DNA of 64,000 bases from Armatimonadota bacterium (GTDB lineage: Bacteria; Armatimonadota; Fimbriimonadia; Fimbriimonadales; Fimbriimonadaceae). Below the pieces are notes generated by a model. It saw only the letters and a list, made by a program, of their open reading frames with translations, made no database searches and had not been told where the DNA came from. Below are positions 34,886-43,822 of this stretch, in pieces. A program made the position numbers and the translations under genes. The DNA lies in the NCBI GenBank assembly GCA_018268395.1, contig JAFDWQ010000001.1:347720-411719 (forward strand), written 5' to 3'. How positions within the stretch are numbered: the stretch's first letter is position 1; each line of letters starts with the position of its first letter.

Positions 34886-35548
34886 ATGCGGAACATCACA
34901 GTACAAAGAGGCGGGGTCTTCCTTGCCTTGCTCCTAGGGTTCGGACTCTTGATCGCACGGGGGGCGCCAGACGCTTCCGTGGCCGTCGAAGGGGCCGCCG
35001 TCTTGAAACAAGTCCAGGCGAAAGACGACCATATCGACGCGAACACGCTTGCGAAGTGGATCATCGAGGGGCGCAAGGACTATGTCCTTGTGGACGTCCG
35101 TCAGCCCTGGGAGTACGACGATTACCACGTTCCAGGAGCCGTCAACGTCCCGATGGACAAACTCCTCGCTCCCGAAGGGACCGCCGTACTCCAGCGAGAG
35201 AAGACGATCGTCCTTTGCTCGTCCGGCGGGACGCACGCGGCTCAGGCCTGGGTCGTCCTCCTTCAAAAGGGATACCGGACGAAGACGTTGCTCGACGGCG
35301 TACAAGGGTGGTGGCGCGACATCATGACGCCGACCTGCCTGCGGTCGACGGACGAAGGGACGGCGACTGCCGAGTACAAAGCGATGAAGGCCGTTCGAGA
35401 ACACTTCCAGGGCGGCACCGCTTCGAGCGGGACCCCGGTCGTACCCGACACTTCGTCACCCGCCACCCCGCCGGCCGCTCCACCCACGGCCCCTCCTTCC
35501 GAGCCGGCGAAGCCTGCGCCCGGTAAGGCGAAAGGCGGCGGTTGCTGA
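34886..35548 (+). CDS. Secreted or membrane-anchored rhodanese
   Basis: 220 residues. Hydrophobic N-terminus (VFLALLLGFGLLIARG) as signal or anchor. The rhodanese domain spans about 50-150: YVLVDVRQPWEYDDYHVPGAVNVPM, then the catalytic Cys111 in VLCSSGGTHAAQA, then LLQKGYRTKTLLDGVQGWWRD. A Pro/Ala-rich tail (TSSPATPPAAPPTAPPSEP) ends in KGGGC, the last Cys possibly a metal or sulfur ligand. It starts two bases after the YeeE gene and probably transfers sulfur from thiosulfate or polysulfide in the periplasm. Confidence 0.87.
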   Translation: MRNITVQRGGVFLALLLGFGLLIARGAPDASVAVEGAAVLKQVQAKDDHIDANTLAKWIIEGRKDYVLVDVRQPWEYDDYHVPGAVNVPMDKLLAPEGTAVLQREKTIVLCSSGGTHAAQAWVVLLQKGYRTKTLLDGVQGWWRDIMTPTCLRSTDEGTATAEYKAMKAVREHFQGGTASSGTPVVPDTSSPATPPAAPPTAPPSEPAKPAPGKAKGGGC

Positions 35549-35565
35549 GGAGCGAAGCGCAGAAG

Positions 35566-35595
35566 AAGGGCCCCGGCTCTTGAGCCGGGGCCCTT
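35566..35595. terminator. Bidirectional hairpin terminator
   Basis: AAGGGCCCCGGCTC-TT-GAGCCGGGGCCCTT is a 14-bp perfect palindrome (35566-35595) between the end of the sulfur operon and the end of the FadL-like gene on the other strand, suited to stop both. Confidence 0.75.
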
Positions 35596-35610
35596 CACGT
35601 TCTCAAGCGT

Positions 35611-36864
35611 TCAGAACTTCCAGCCGTATCCGAATTCGATCTCGAGTTGACGCATCCGCAGCGTGACCGTCTGGTTCTGGTCGAGAGGGTTGATCCCGCT
35701 GACTGATTTCTCCGGACTGTAGCTGAGAGCGAAGCTCCACTCGCCACGATCCCCGGTCTTCCGTGTCATACCGAGCGTGAAGTGCCACTCTTGGACACCC
35801 GGCGCCAGGATGTTGAACAGGATCTCGCTCGACTCGATCGGCTGCCTGGCATAGCTCATGCCCGCACGGTACGCCGTCTTGTCGTCCGGTCTCCACTCGT
35901 ATCCGAGCTTGTAGACCGTCATGTCCTTCCATCCGAATCCGGGGCCGTCCGGCTCACCGAGCCCGTGGCTGATGTTGCTGAACGGGTTTCCGACCGACGC
36001 CACGTCGCTATACTTGATGTGTTTGACGTCGAAGGCGAGCGTGGACCGGTCCGTCGGTCTGTAGGCCAGCCCGACCCCGTAATTCTCGGGAATATCGAAG
36101 CCACCATGGTCGGCGAACAGCCCGCTGTACTTCTGGAACTTCGTCATGGTGATCCGAGGCTGGTAGACCGCGGCCAAGGTGAGCTTGTCGTTGACTTTCG
36201 ACGTCACGCCGAACTTCGTGCCCCAGCCGGTCGATTCGTCGTCGCCGTTGTCGCTCAGATGCGAGGAACCGGGGTTGAACGGACGTAGACCCGAAGCCGA
36301 GAATTTCTGAAGGACATAGATCACGGACGCTCCGAGCGACGTCGTATCGTTCAGTTTCCTGGCGTAAGAACCCGAGACGAACATTTGCTCCAGGTTCACG
36401 CCTGCAGCGCCTCCGCCGAACGTACCATGGCCCATGTTCGCTTCGGCCGGCCAGGACGTGTTCATCCCGCCGTTCCCGTGGAGCGTCAAGGAGAACACGC
36501 CTTCGGCGGTCGGGAAGACCGCTCCGATGCTCGGGATCAGGAAGGCCTCCCGTCCCGACTTGACGGTGCCGGGAACGAACCCTCCCATTCCCGACGGGTT
36601 GCCGGCCGTGTCGTAATGACGGACGGGGTTGAACAGTTCGAGGCTCAGGTCGAACCTCTTGTCCAGCCAGGCGATTCCTGCAGGATTGTGGACTGCGGCC
36701 AAGGAGTCTTGCGCATAGGCCAAGGTCGCTCCGCCCATGCCTTTGGCTTTCACGCCCCAACCTCCTGAGAAGTAACCGTCTGTTCCGGCGATGGCCGTAG
36801 CGGGCAAGGTGGACAAGACCACAGAAAGGGCCAACGCTTCGAGCGCGGGTCTGTAAGTTCGCAT
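35611..36864 (-). CDS. OmpP1/FadL/TodX-family outer-membrane transport protein
   Basis: 417 residues. Signal peptide ending TLPATAIAG, then the FadL N-terminal hatch YFSGGWGVKAKGMGGATLAYAQDSLAAVHNPAGIAWLD, then many amphipathic strands (SLTLHGNGGMNTSWPAEANMGHG, GVGLAYRPTDRSTLAFDVKHIKYSD) and an aromatic C-terminus (IEFGYGWKF, terminal Phe as in barrel proteins). Such channels take hydrophobic compounds such as fatty acids or aromatics across the outer membrane. The gene is alone and faces the sulfur operon. Confidence 0.9.
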   Translation of the reverse strand: MRTYRPALEALALSVVLSTLPATAIAGTDGYFSGGWGVKAKGMGGATLAYAQDSLAAVHNPAGIAWLDKRFDLSLELFNPVRHYDTAGNPSGMGGFVPGTVKSGREAFLIPSIGAVFPTAEGVFSLTLHGNGGMNTSWPAEANMGHGTFGGGAAGVNLEQMFVSGSYARKLNDTTSLGASVIYVLQKFSASGLRPFNPGSSHLSDNGDDESTGWGTKFGVTSKVNDKLTLAAVYQPRITMTKFQKYSGLFADHGGFDIPENYGVGLAYRPTDRSTLAFDVKHIKYSDVASVGNPFSNISHGLGEPDGPGFGWKDMTVYKLGYEWRPDDKTAYRAGMSYARQPIESSEILFNILAPGVQEWHFTLGMTRKTGDRGEWSFALSYSPEKSVSGINPLDQNQTVTLRMRQLEIEFGYGWKF

Positions 36865-37159
36865 GTGTCGCTCCGATCGGAGCAGCCCGCCAGAACCTTC
36901 CGTGCCCTGTACGGGCCTCCACTAATATTTTGTCTTTCTTACACTTCGCTCACCCGTTTCAAAGGACTATTGTCAATACTGTTCTTGCAATCCTTTTAGA
37001 GGACACCTATCCGATACGGAGGAACGAAAACAAGACCTTTTTGGGAGTGACCGGGACAGGGGCCCCTTTGACGACGGGCCTGGACCGACGGCTTGCCGAG
37101 GTGTGCGGCCCTGAACGGGGCAACCCCGTCGTCCTCCGCAATGTAAGCTAGTCGGAACG

Positions 37160-37627
37160 ATGGAATTCAAACAGGTCTCCGTACCTCCCTTCCGGGTCGC
37201 GATGATCCGGCACACCGGGCCCTACGAGTCGATCGGCCCTGTCTTCGACAGGCTGTGGGGCTGGGTCGAGAGCCGCAACGTTCAAGTCGTCCGGACGTTG
37301 GGTTTGTACTACGACAACACGGAGGAGGTTCCAGCGAACCAGTTGCGGTCCGCGGCCGCGGTCGAAGTGCCGCTGAACTACGTTTTGACCGATACGGCCG
37401 GGCTGCCGATCACGATCGAAACGGTCACGGGCGGCGACTACGCCATGACGACGTTCGTCGGCCCTTACGAGGGGCTCTCCCCGATCTGGGCGCAACTCGT
37501 GGACTATGCAGAGCGCAAACTGAAACGCAACGTCAGCCAGAACCCGGCCTATGAGGTCTATGTCAACGATCCCGAGGAGACGCCTGCCGACCGTCTGATC
37601 ACCGAACTCTACTTGCCTCTCGAGTGA
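37160..37627 (+). CDS. GyrI-like small-molecule-binding protein
   Basis: 155 residues of the SOUL/GyrI-like effector-binding fold: MEFKQVSVPPFRVAMIRHTGPYESIGPVFDRLWGW, then GLYYDN and AAAVEVP, and the second repeat TVTGGDYAMTTFVGPYEGLSPIWAQL. No DNA-binding domain is attached, so it is a free-standing protein as in E. coli GyrI/SbmC. Its stop overlaps the start of a membrane protein (GTGA, 37624-37627), so the two are linked. It may bind hydrophobic cationic compounds or toxins. The 295 bp before it hold no clear gene. Confidence 0.85.
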   Translation: MEFKQVSVPPFRVAMIRHTGPYESIGPVFDRLWGWVESRNVQVVRTLGLYYDNTEEVPANQLRSAAAVEVPLNYVLTDTAGLPITIETVTGGDYAMTTFVGPYEGLSPIWAQLVDYAERKLKRNVSQNPAYEVYVNDPEETPADRLITELYLPLE

Positions 37628-38703
37628 CGGTGAAAGTCGCGACGCCCTGGATCACGTCGCCGAAGTTCGACCTCGCCACGATCATCGGGCCCTCGGTCGT
37701 CGTGACGGCCATCGTCCTGGTCTTCGGACGACAGATCATGTCGCTCGACGCTCCGCCCGTGTGGCTTTGGATGCTCCTCGTCCTCGGCATCGACGTGGCC
37801 CATGTGTACAGTTCGCTCTTTCGGACTTACTTGGACAAAGAAGAGTTCCAGAAACGGCGCACTCTCTACATCGTCGTGCCGGCCTTGTGTTGGACGATCG
37901 GGATCGCACTTTATGCGATCAGTGCAAAACTGTTTTGGATCGTCCTCGCTTATGCCGCGATCTATCATTTCGTACGACAACAGTACGGTTTTCTCATGCT
38001 CTACAGGAGAGGCGAACCCGTTGGAGGATGGAGTTACCGTATCGATCAATCGGCTATTTACTTGGCCACGCTTTATCCTCTCGTCTACTGGCATACATAC
38101 ACGAGGAACTTTCGCTGGTTCGACGAGAGCGAAATGCTTCGCAACCCCTTCCCGTGGATCGAACGCGCCACCCTTGCGCTCTACCTCGCCGTCCTCGCCG
38201 CGTTCGCCGTCAAGGAGATTCTCCGCTCAGTCCAGAGACACGAAGTCAACGCGGGCAAAGTCCTCCTCCTCGCCACGACCGCCCTCAGTTGGTCGGTCGG
38301 CATCGTGCTCTACAACGGCGACCTCACGTTCGCGATGATCAACATCGTGTCCCACGGCGTGCCGTACATCGCCCTCGTCTGGGCGTACCAGCACAAGAAG
38401 CGCTCAAGGCCGGAAGCCGAAAAGCGGCGCTATCTCAAGTTCTTCCAACTCAAGTTCGTCCCCTTTTATCTCGGGGCGCTGTTCTTGCTCGCCTATTTCG
38501 AAGAGGGGATCTGGGACTGGTTCGTCTGGCACGAGCACCCGCTCGTGTTCGGTCAGGCAACATGGGCCTTGCCGAGCGCCACAGTGCTGATGGTCCTCGT
38601 CCCGTTGCTCACGATGCCACAGGCGACGCACTATGTCCTTGACGCGTTCATTTGGCGGGTGAACAGGAAGGGCAAAGAGGAAGTCCGCGCCGTTATCGGC
38701 TGA
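37624..38703 (+). CDS. Polytopic membrane protein with conserved His motifs, unknown function
   Basis: 359 residues starting at GTG (GTGA overlap). About nine to ten TM segments. Charged and His-containing motifs lie near membrane edges: DVAHVYSSLFRTYLD, AIYHFVRQQYGFLMLYRR, NIVSHGVPYIALVWAYQHKK and ATHYVLDAFIWRV. Spaced His residues in a membrane protein recall diiron desaturase/hydroxylase or carotenoid-cleavage (Brp/Blh) families, but no motif set matches exactly, so I leave it unnamed. It is coupled to the GyrI-like gene. Confidence 0.7.
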   Translation: MTVKVATPWITSPKFDLATIIGPSVVVTAIVLVFGRQIMSLDAPPVWLWMLLVLGIDVAHVYSSLFRTYLDKEEFQKRRTLYIVVPALCWTIGIALYAISAKLFWIVLAYAAIYHFVRQQYGFLMLYRRGEPVGGWSYRIDQSAIYLATLYPLVYWHTYTRNFRWFDESEMLRNPFPWIERATLALYLAVLAAFAVKEILRSVQRHEVNAGKVLLLATTALSWSVGIVLYNGDLTFAMINIVSHGVPYIALVWAYQHKKRSRPEAEKRRYLKFFQLKFVPFYLGALFLLAYFEEGIWDWFVWHEHPLVFGQATWALPSATVLMVLVPLLTMPQATHYVLDAFIWRVNRKGKEEVRAVIG

Positions 38704-38776
38704 ACCTCCGGCCTCAATTCGGCCCGCACGTCTCAGAATTCGTATTCTTGGACTAAAATAGGGGATCGGTGGCCGC

Positions 38777-40930
38777 TTGAACCGTCGCACTTCCCTCCTC
38801 TCTGTCCTTCTCTCAGGCGCCGTCATGGCGACGGCCCAGACGGGCGTCGGCCCGGCGTTGGGCATCGGCACGACCGTCGCGGCCGGCCAATGGGTGTCCA
38901 AGACGGTCAAACCGACCGACGTCCAAGGAAAATTGGTCGTCTCTTTCACCAGCCTGAAGGGCGACGCCGACGTCTATCTCAAACGCGGTAGTCAACCGAC
39001 GCTCACGAGCTACGACTATAAAGTCGACGGATCGGCCAAGGTCGAGACGATCACCGTTACGAACACGTCGACTCCCCCTCTGAGCAGCGACAACTGGTAC
39101 ATCGGCGTCACCAGTCCGGGCGGAGCGGTGTTCACCGAATCGCACTCGGTCAGCACGATCCCGGGCGAATTCTCCGGCAACGGTGCGACGGTGTGGCCGA
39201 ACGGGACGACCTTCCGGGTCTTCGCGCCGAACGCCCAGCAGGTCAACGTCGCGGGGACGTTCAACAACTGGAGCACGTCCGCCGCGAAGCTCCAAGCCGA
39301 AGGCAACGGCTGGTATTCGCTCGACGTCCGCAACGTCAAGCACGGCCAGCAGTACAAGTTCGTCGTCACCTACAACGGCCAGCAACTCTGGAAGAACGAC
39401 CCTTGGGCCAAGCAATTGACCAACTCGACGGGCAACTCCGTCGTCTACGACCAGGCCAAGTACGCCTGGCAGACCCAGAACTTTCAAACCCCCGCGTGGA
39501 ACAGCGCCGTCATCTATGAGATGCACGTCGGGGCGTTCAACCCGACCCAGAGCGGGAAGGTCGGCACGCTCGCCATGGCCGAACAGAAGCTCGCCTACCT
39601 CCAAGACCTCGGCGTCAACCTCATCGAGCTGATGCCCGTCAACGAGTTCCCTGGCGACTTTTCGTGGGGCTACAACCCGAGCTACCCGTGGTCGGTCGAA
39701 TCGGCCTATGGCGGCCCTGACGCCCTCAAGCGCTTCGTCGACCAGGCCAACGCGCGCGGCATCGGCGTCCTCCTCGACGTCGTGCACAACCATTGGGGCC
39801 CGAACGACATGGACGTCTGGCGGTTCGACGGTTGGAGCCAGGGCCAATGGGGCGGACTGTTCTTCTACAACGACCAGCGCGGCAACACGCCCTGGGGTTG
39901 GACCCGGCCCGACTACGGCCGCGGCGAAGTCCGGAGCTACATCCGCGACAACCAGGCGATGTGGGCGCAGGACTTCCGCGTGTCCGGCTTCAGGTGGGAC
40001 TCGACGCTCAACATGCGCGTCACCGACTGGGGCGACAACCCCGACGGCTGGAGCCTGCTCCAATGGCTCAACGACTCGCTCGACCAGAGTCAGCCGTGGA
40101 AGATCAACATCGCCGAAGACCTCCAGAACAACGCTTGGCTGACGAAGACCACCGGAGCGGGCGGCGCCGGTTTCGACAGTCAATGGAGCAACTTCGTCCA
40201 CACCGTCCGGTCGACCATGACCACCCCGGACGACAACGCCCGCGACATGAACGCCGTCGCCAACGTCCTCAACGAGCGGTTCAACGGCGACGCCTTCCAG
40301 CGCGTCGTCTATAGCGAGAACCACGACGAGGACGCCAACGGCCACCAGCGCCTGCCGAACGAGATCGACATCGGCAACCCCGCGAGCTACTGGGCGCAAA
40401 AGCGCTCGACCCTCGCCGCCGGGCTCGTCTTCACCGCTCCTGGGATCCCCATGATCTTCCAAGGGCAGGAGTTCCTCGAGAGCGGCTGGTTCGACGATGA
40501 CCGCCCGCTCGACTGGACCAAGACGACGACCTTCGCCGGCATCCGCCAGATGTATAAAGACATGATCGCCCTGCGCAAGAACGCGGGCGGCGCATCGGCC
40601 GGCCTCTCGGGCCAAGGGATGAACCTCCACCACCGGAACGTGGCGGGCAAGGTGATCGCGTTCCACCGATACGACCAAGGAGGCTCAGGCGACGACGTCG
40701 TCTGTGTGTTCAATTTCAAGAACACGACCTACAACGACTACCGCATCGGCCTCCCGAGGGGAGGAGGCTGGTCGGTCGCGCTCAACTCCGACTGGAACGG
40801 TTACTCAAGCCTCTTCGGCGACCTCTTCAGCCCGGACTTCCAGGCCGACGCCCAAGCGTATGACGGCATGCCCGTCAGCGGCCGCGTCAACCTCGCGCCG
40901 TACAGCTTCCTGATCCTGACCAAAGACTGA
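38777..40930 (+). CDS. Secreted GH13 alpha-amylase/branching-type enzyme with PPC domain
   Basis: 717 residues starting at TTG. Signal peptide (SLLSVLLSGAVMATA), a pre-peptidase C-terminal-type domain (about 28-125, KTVKPTDVQGKLVVSFTSLKGDADVYLKRG), a CBM48/E-set domain (about 135-225, GTTFRVFAPNAQQVNVAGTFNNW), then the GH13 barrel. Conserved regions: I DVVHNHWG, II GFRWDSTLN (nucleophile Asp408), III NIAEDLQ (acid Glu447), IV SENHDE (Asp517). CBM48 next to GH13 recalls branching or debranching enzymes. Export is unusual for branching enzyme, so it probably degrades or remodels external glucan. The start is weakly supported by a ribosome site. Confidence 0.85.
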   Translation: MNRRTSLLSVLLSGAVMATAQTGVGPALGIGTTVAAGQWVSKTVKPTDVQGKLVVSFTSLKGDADVYLKRGSQPTLTSYDYKVDGSAKVETITVTNTSTPPLSSDNWYIGVTSPGGAVFTESHSVSTIPGEFSGNGATVWPNGTTFRVFAPNAQQVNVAGTFNNWSTSAAKLQAEGNGWYSLDVRNVKHGQQYKFVVTYNGQQLWKNDPWAKQLTNSTGNSVVYDQAKYAWQTQNFQTPAWNSAVIYEMHVGAFNPTQSGKVGTLAMAEQKLAYLQDLGVNLIELMPVNEFPGDFSWGYNPSYPWSVESAYGGPDALKRFVDQANARGIGVLLDVVHNHWGPNDMDVWRFDGWSQGQWGGLFFYNDQRGNTPWGWTRPDYGRGEVRSYIRDNQAMWAQDFRVSGFRWDSTLNMRVTDWGDNPDGWSLLQWLNDSLDQSQPWKINIAEDLQNNAWLTKTTGAGGAGFDSQWSNFVHTVRSTMTTPDDNARDMNAVANVLNERFNGDAFQRVVYSENHDEDANGHQRLPNEIDIGNPASYWAQKRSTLAAGLVFTAPGIPMIFQGQEFLESGWFDDDRPLDWTKTTTFAGIRQMYKDMIALRKNAGGASAGLSGQGMNLHHRNVAGKVIAFHRYDQGGSGDDVVCVFNFKNTTYNDYRIGLPRGGGWSVALNSDWNGYSSLFGDLFSPDFQADAQAYDGMPVSGRVNLAPYSFLILTKD

Positions 40931-40943
40931 CGCCGCCCGGCGT

Positions 40944-41912
40944 TCAGGACTTGGTGCCGAGGCCGAGCTCGATCTCGCGGGCGAGACGGTATCCGGCCAG
41001 CGTTGCCGCCTTGCGGCAGAAGTCCGCCTGCTTCGCGCGGTAGGCGTCGCTCGGTTTGCCGTCCTTGTCGACCCCTGTGTAGACCAGGCCTTGGGCGTTC
41101 TTGGCGCCCGCGGCGATCCAGGTCGCGAACTCCATGTTCTCCACGTCGGTCGAGACGGGCCCCGCCGTCTTCGACCAGCGCTGGGAGACGTCCTCGATCG
41201 AGTCCGACTCGCCCTTCGCCTTGTCCGCGGCGATCGCGTTCTCGATCCCTTGGTCCCAGAAGAAGTGCAGGTTCGCCATGCGGTCGGGATTGTCGGGATA
41301 GCCGATGCCGAGCTTGAAGAAGTTGCCGCCCGCGTCTCCGCGCGGGTCGAACTTGTAGCTGCTCACGCAATGAAGCGGCTGATGGAGGTCGCCGACGACG
41401 TGGGTGATCCAGTAGAGCCACCAGCACTGTGTCTTGCGGTCTTTGGGGTCTTGCCGTCCGAGGATCGCGAACTCGTAGCGCGCGGAGGTCAAAGCGATGA
41501 GGGCGTTGCTGCCCTCGACTCCGGGCGTCGCGCCCTGGAAGTCGATGGGGACGTCGAAGTAGTGCCACCGCTTGCAGCGGTGCGACTCGCGGTCGGTGTC
41601 GTCTTCCTGATGGCCGGGTTGGAACCGGGCGTTCCAGACCTTGATCTCGGGCTCGTAGATCCCGTCCTTGTGCTCCTTGATCCAGTCCGCCCAGGTCGCG
41701 GCCGAGCGGAACGCGGCCCGCACGTCCTTCTCGCTGTCGCCCGCGGGCTGAAAGGGTGCGTCGCCGGCCTTGAGGATCGCCGCGATCTCCTTCTTCGCGC
41801 CGTCCGAAAGCTGCGTCCAGGCGATGTCGGCGATCTGTTCGTGCCCCCGGCCGAGCCAGGCGTGCGCAGGGGCGGCGGCGAGGGTCAGGACGAGCGGGAG
41901 AAGGCGTTTCAT
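40944..41912 (-). CDS. S1/P1-family zinc nuclease, secreted
   Basis: 322 residues from the ATG at 41912 (GGGGAAG upstream). After cleavage of the signal peptide at APAHA, the mature protein would begin with Trp19, the N-terminal zinc ligand of S1/P1 enzymes. Other ligands: GRGHEQIADIAW, HYFDVPIDF, WITHVVGDLHQPLHC and NLHFFWDQGIE, covering the usual H...D...H-x3-D...H...W-D set. It should hydrolyse single-stranded DNA or RNA and 3'-nucleotides outside the cell, for phosphate or nucleoside scavenging. Convergent with the GH13 gene, 13 bp apart. Confidence 0.93.
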   Translation of the reverse strand: MKRLLPLVLTLAAAPAHAWLGRGHEQIADIAWTQLSDGAKKEIAAILKAGDAPFQPAGDSEKDVRAAFRSAATWADWIKEHKDGIYEPEIKVWNARFQPGHQEDDTDRESHRCKRWHYFDVPIDFQGATPGVEGSNALIALTSARYEFAILGRQDPKDRKTQCWWLYWITHVVGDLHQPLHCVSSYKFDPRGDAGGNFFKLGIGYPDNPDRMANLHFFWDQGIENAIAADKAKGESDSIEDVSQRWSKTAGPVSTDVENMEFATWIAAGAKNAQGLVYTGVDKDGKPSDAYRAKQADFCRKAATLAGYRLAREIELGLGTKS

Positions 41913-42149
41913 GGAGCTTCCCCAGTTTGACGGGCGGAAGTGAAGGGTGGAGGTCGGAGTCCTAGGGGCAGGGTCGCTCTTGGCGCTAACGGACTTGGGG
42001 GGTCGAGCTCCTGCGAAAGCGGTCGGTGGGACGACCAAGGGTGACCATTTGTCAGGTGGTCAGGACAAGGTGATGGTCGGAAGGAAGCCTGCCCCGAGCG
42101 CATCGCTCCGAGCCGTGTCGAGGGACGAGGGGTGCTCCTGTGTCCTGGT

Positions 42150-42215
42150 TGGCTGCCTCCAGACTCCGGACAACCGTCTCACGCCGCGCGCCGCCGGACC
42201 TCGTCTGCCGGCCAA
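42150..42215. repeat. Dispersed hairpin repeat, copy 1
   Basis: GCTGCCTCCAGACTCCGGAC (42152-42171), followed by CTCACGCCG...GCGCCGCCGGAC, closely matches the copy at 43131-43196. Here the 3' arm has decayed (CGTCTGCCGGC). It lies in the 350-base gap between the S1/P1 gene and the gene at 42263; the rest of the gap shows no gene. Confidence 0.6.
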
Positions 42216-42262
42216 CGCAAGCGACCGCGATTCTGGAAAGGCTGCGATAGAATGAAAGCACG

Positions 42263-42904
42263 ATGTCCGCTGTCCTCGCCGCCGCGATCGTCCTCGCGCC
42301 GCAGGGCGCACCTGGCGTCAAGTATTGGACACTGGACGACTTCACGGTCGGTGCGTATACCAAAACGTTGACCATGGGGTCAGACTACAAGGCCATCTTC
42401 GGCCTGGACAAGCGGCACTGCATCTTTGGCCAGCGAAGGACGAAAATGCAGGTCAACGGCAACGACGGCGTCCCGCTGACCCTCAACGTTGGAAACGGCG
42501 AGCAGAAGCTTTCATCACCTGCGCCCACAGTCTGGAACTTCAACATCGAATATGGGGGGGACGGCAGTTTCGAGATGGACCTGTCGACAGTCGACAGGTT
42601 CTTGGTGGACTACTACACCGTCCCGGCGAACAAGATCGCCGACACCTGGATCCTGTACGTCATGGACAAAAACGGGCAGGGAGCGAGCAACGGTTCATTC
42701 CACGGGGGGAACCCGAAAGGAATTCTGTTCCGCAAGTCCGAGTTTTCCGGCACGGCTGATTGGAGGCACGTCGTGTACTTTCGGTTCAGGCAGGATTTTT
42801 TCCAGTGGCCCAACCCGACGACCTACTCGGTGACGAGGCTGCACGCGACGATCTTGCCGGGGGCGACGCCCCCGGCAAGACTCGTCTCGCCGTTCGGCGG
42901 CTGA
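42263..42904 (+). CDS. Secreted hypothetical protein, 213 aa
   Basis: Short hydrophobic N-terminus (MSAVLAAAIVLAPQGAPG), then a beta-rich domain beginning KYWTLDDFTVGAYTKTL and containing VWNFNIEYGGDGSFEMDLSTVDRFLVDYYTVP. 'LDDFT.G' at the start of a secreted beta-domain is common in proteins of unknown function with PEP-CTERM-like signals, but no sorting signal is seen at the end here. TAGAAT lies 9 bases before the ATG, so transcription may begin close to it. Function unknown. Confidence 0.6.
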   Translation: MSAVLAAAIVLAPQGAPGVKYWTLDDFTVGAYTKTLTMGSDYKAIFGLDKRHCIFGQRRTKMQVNGNDGVPLTLNVGNGEQKLSSPAPTVWNFNIEYGGDGSFEMDLSTVDRFLVDYYTVPANKIADTWILYVMDKNGQGASNGSFHGGNPKGILFRKSEFSGTADWRHVVYFRFRQDFFQWPNPTTYSVTRLHATILPGATPPARLVSPFGG

Positions 42905-43130
42905 CTTACCCCTTCGCCGTGTCGATCGTCTTCATGCAGATCCAGCGGCGGGTGGCCTGACCTTGGGTGACCTCCCGATGGGTGGCCGGGCTGAAACGGG
43001 ATGGTCCGTGCCCGTTTGCAGCCCGGTTCCGAAGGAACTTGCCTTCGTCGCCCGTTCTGCAAGTAAGGATCTCGCGGCCACGGGTCGGTTCTGCCCCGCT
43101 TGGTGCACCGGCCGTCCCATTCCAGGTGTG

Positions 43131-43196
43131 TTGCTGCCTCCAGACTCCGGACACCACCTCACACCGAGCGCCGCCGGACTTAGTCTGGAGGCTTCG
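43131..43196. repeat. Dispersed hairpin repeat, copy 2
   Basis: GCCTCCAGACT (43136-43146) and AGTCTGGAGGC (43182-43192) form an 11-bp perfect stem extended by CCGG pairs. The segment between (CACCACCTCACACCGAGCGCC) matches copy 1 at 42150. It has the look of a REP-type mobile hairpin or an old element end. Confidence 0.65.
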
Positions 43197-43254
43197 TCCG
43201 CACCGGCTCACAACGCGCGGTTTCACGGGCCGGTCTGATGCGGCGCCCTTGCCC

Positions 43255-43770
43255 CGGCCTGCAACGGTCTCCGGTCCGGCGGGATGAAGCGTGGACACCG
43301 TTGCCAGACCGGGTTACCCGTCCGGATCCGACGGAACCGAGTCTGGAGGCGGCGACGAAGAGGGCTGCGTGCCGGGAATAGCCCCTCATTCCTCGGAATG
43401 ACCGCTCATTCCTCTCCTTCAGTCGGCTATTCCACTCCTTCAGTCGGCCATTCCACTCCTTCACTCGGCTATTCCTCTCCTTCACTCGGCTATTCCTCTC
43501 CTTCAGTCGGCTATTCCACTCCTTCACCGGACTGTTCCTTTCCTTCATCGGGCCATTCCCCTCCTTCGCTCGGCCATTCCTCTCCCTCATCGGGCACTTG
43601 GTTTCCATGGGGGCCCGCTTCCTCGGGATGGACAGACCGTTCCTCGACCGCACCTTGCCGAGTTGCCGCTACCAGACTCGGATCCGACTTCAGCGGACGG
43701 GTGGCCCGGTCTGGCAATGCGCCATGTCGAGCCTTCCGTGCGCGAATGTCCTGTTGCAGACCGGGTCAAC
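43255..43770. repeat. Large imperfect inverted repeat enclosing the tandem array
   Basis: The left arm (about 43255-43350) holds TTGCCAGACCGGGTTACCCG and CCGGATCCGACGGAACCGAG; the right arm (about 43662-43770) holds the reverse complement with changes: CCAGACTCGGATCCGACTTC, GACGGGTGGCCCGGTCTGGCA and CTGTTGCAGACCGGG. The arms are of the same family as the hairpin repeats at 42150 and 43131. No gene is supported in 42905-43822. Confidence 0.55.
43404..43593. repeat. Tandem array, nine units of 21 bp
   Basis: Units resemble GCTATTCCACTCCTTCAGTCG, with differences concentrated at three positions; the first unit is 22 bases, the other eight are 21 (190 bases in all). The array sits between the arms of a larger inverted repeat. 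The period is a multiple of three, so in one minus-strand frame it reads as a seven-residue repeat (KERNSRV type), but no credible gene surrounds it. Confidence 0.85.
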
Positions 43771-43822
43771 GACGTCACCACGGATCCCGCAGGAGCTCGA
43801 CCCTCCAGGGCTCGGTCCGACC

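Noticed and set aside
36930-37151. 73-codon plus-strand frame before the GyrI-like gene
   Set aside because: No ribosome site, no family resemblance and an uneven composition; treated as intergenic.
38813-40678. 621-codon open frame on the minus strand
   Set aside because: It lies wholly inside the GH13 gene, in the frame that high-GC third positions keep open. Its sequence is low-complexity (Val, Arg, Glu, Ala) with no domain.
43404-43593. Possible CRISPR array
   Set aside because: Units are contiguous 21-mers without spacers and no cas gene is present.
43180-43653. Minus-strand frame with a KERNSRV-like seven-residue repeat
   Set aside because: The repeat comes from the 21-bp DNA array. 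There is no ribosome site or flanking protein-like sequence, and the frame runs into hairpin repeats.
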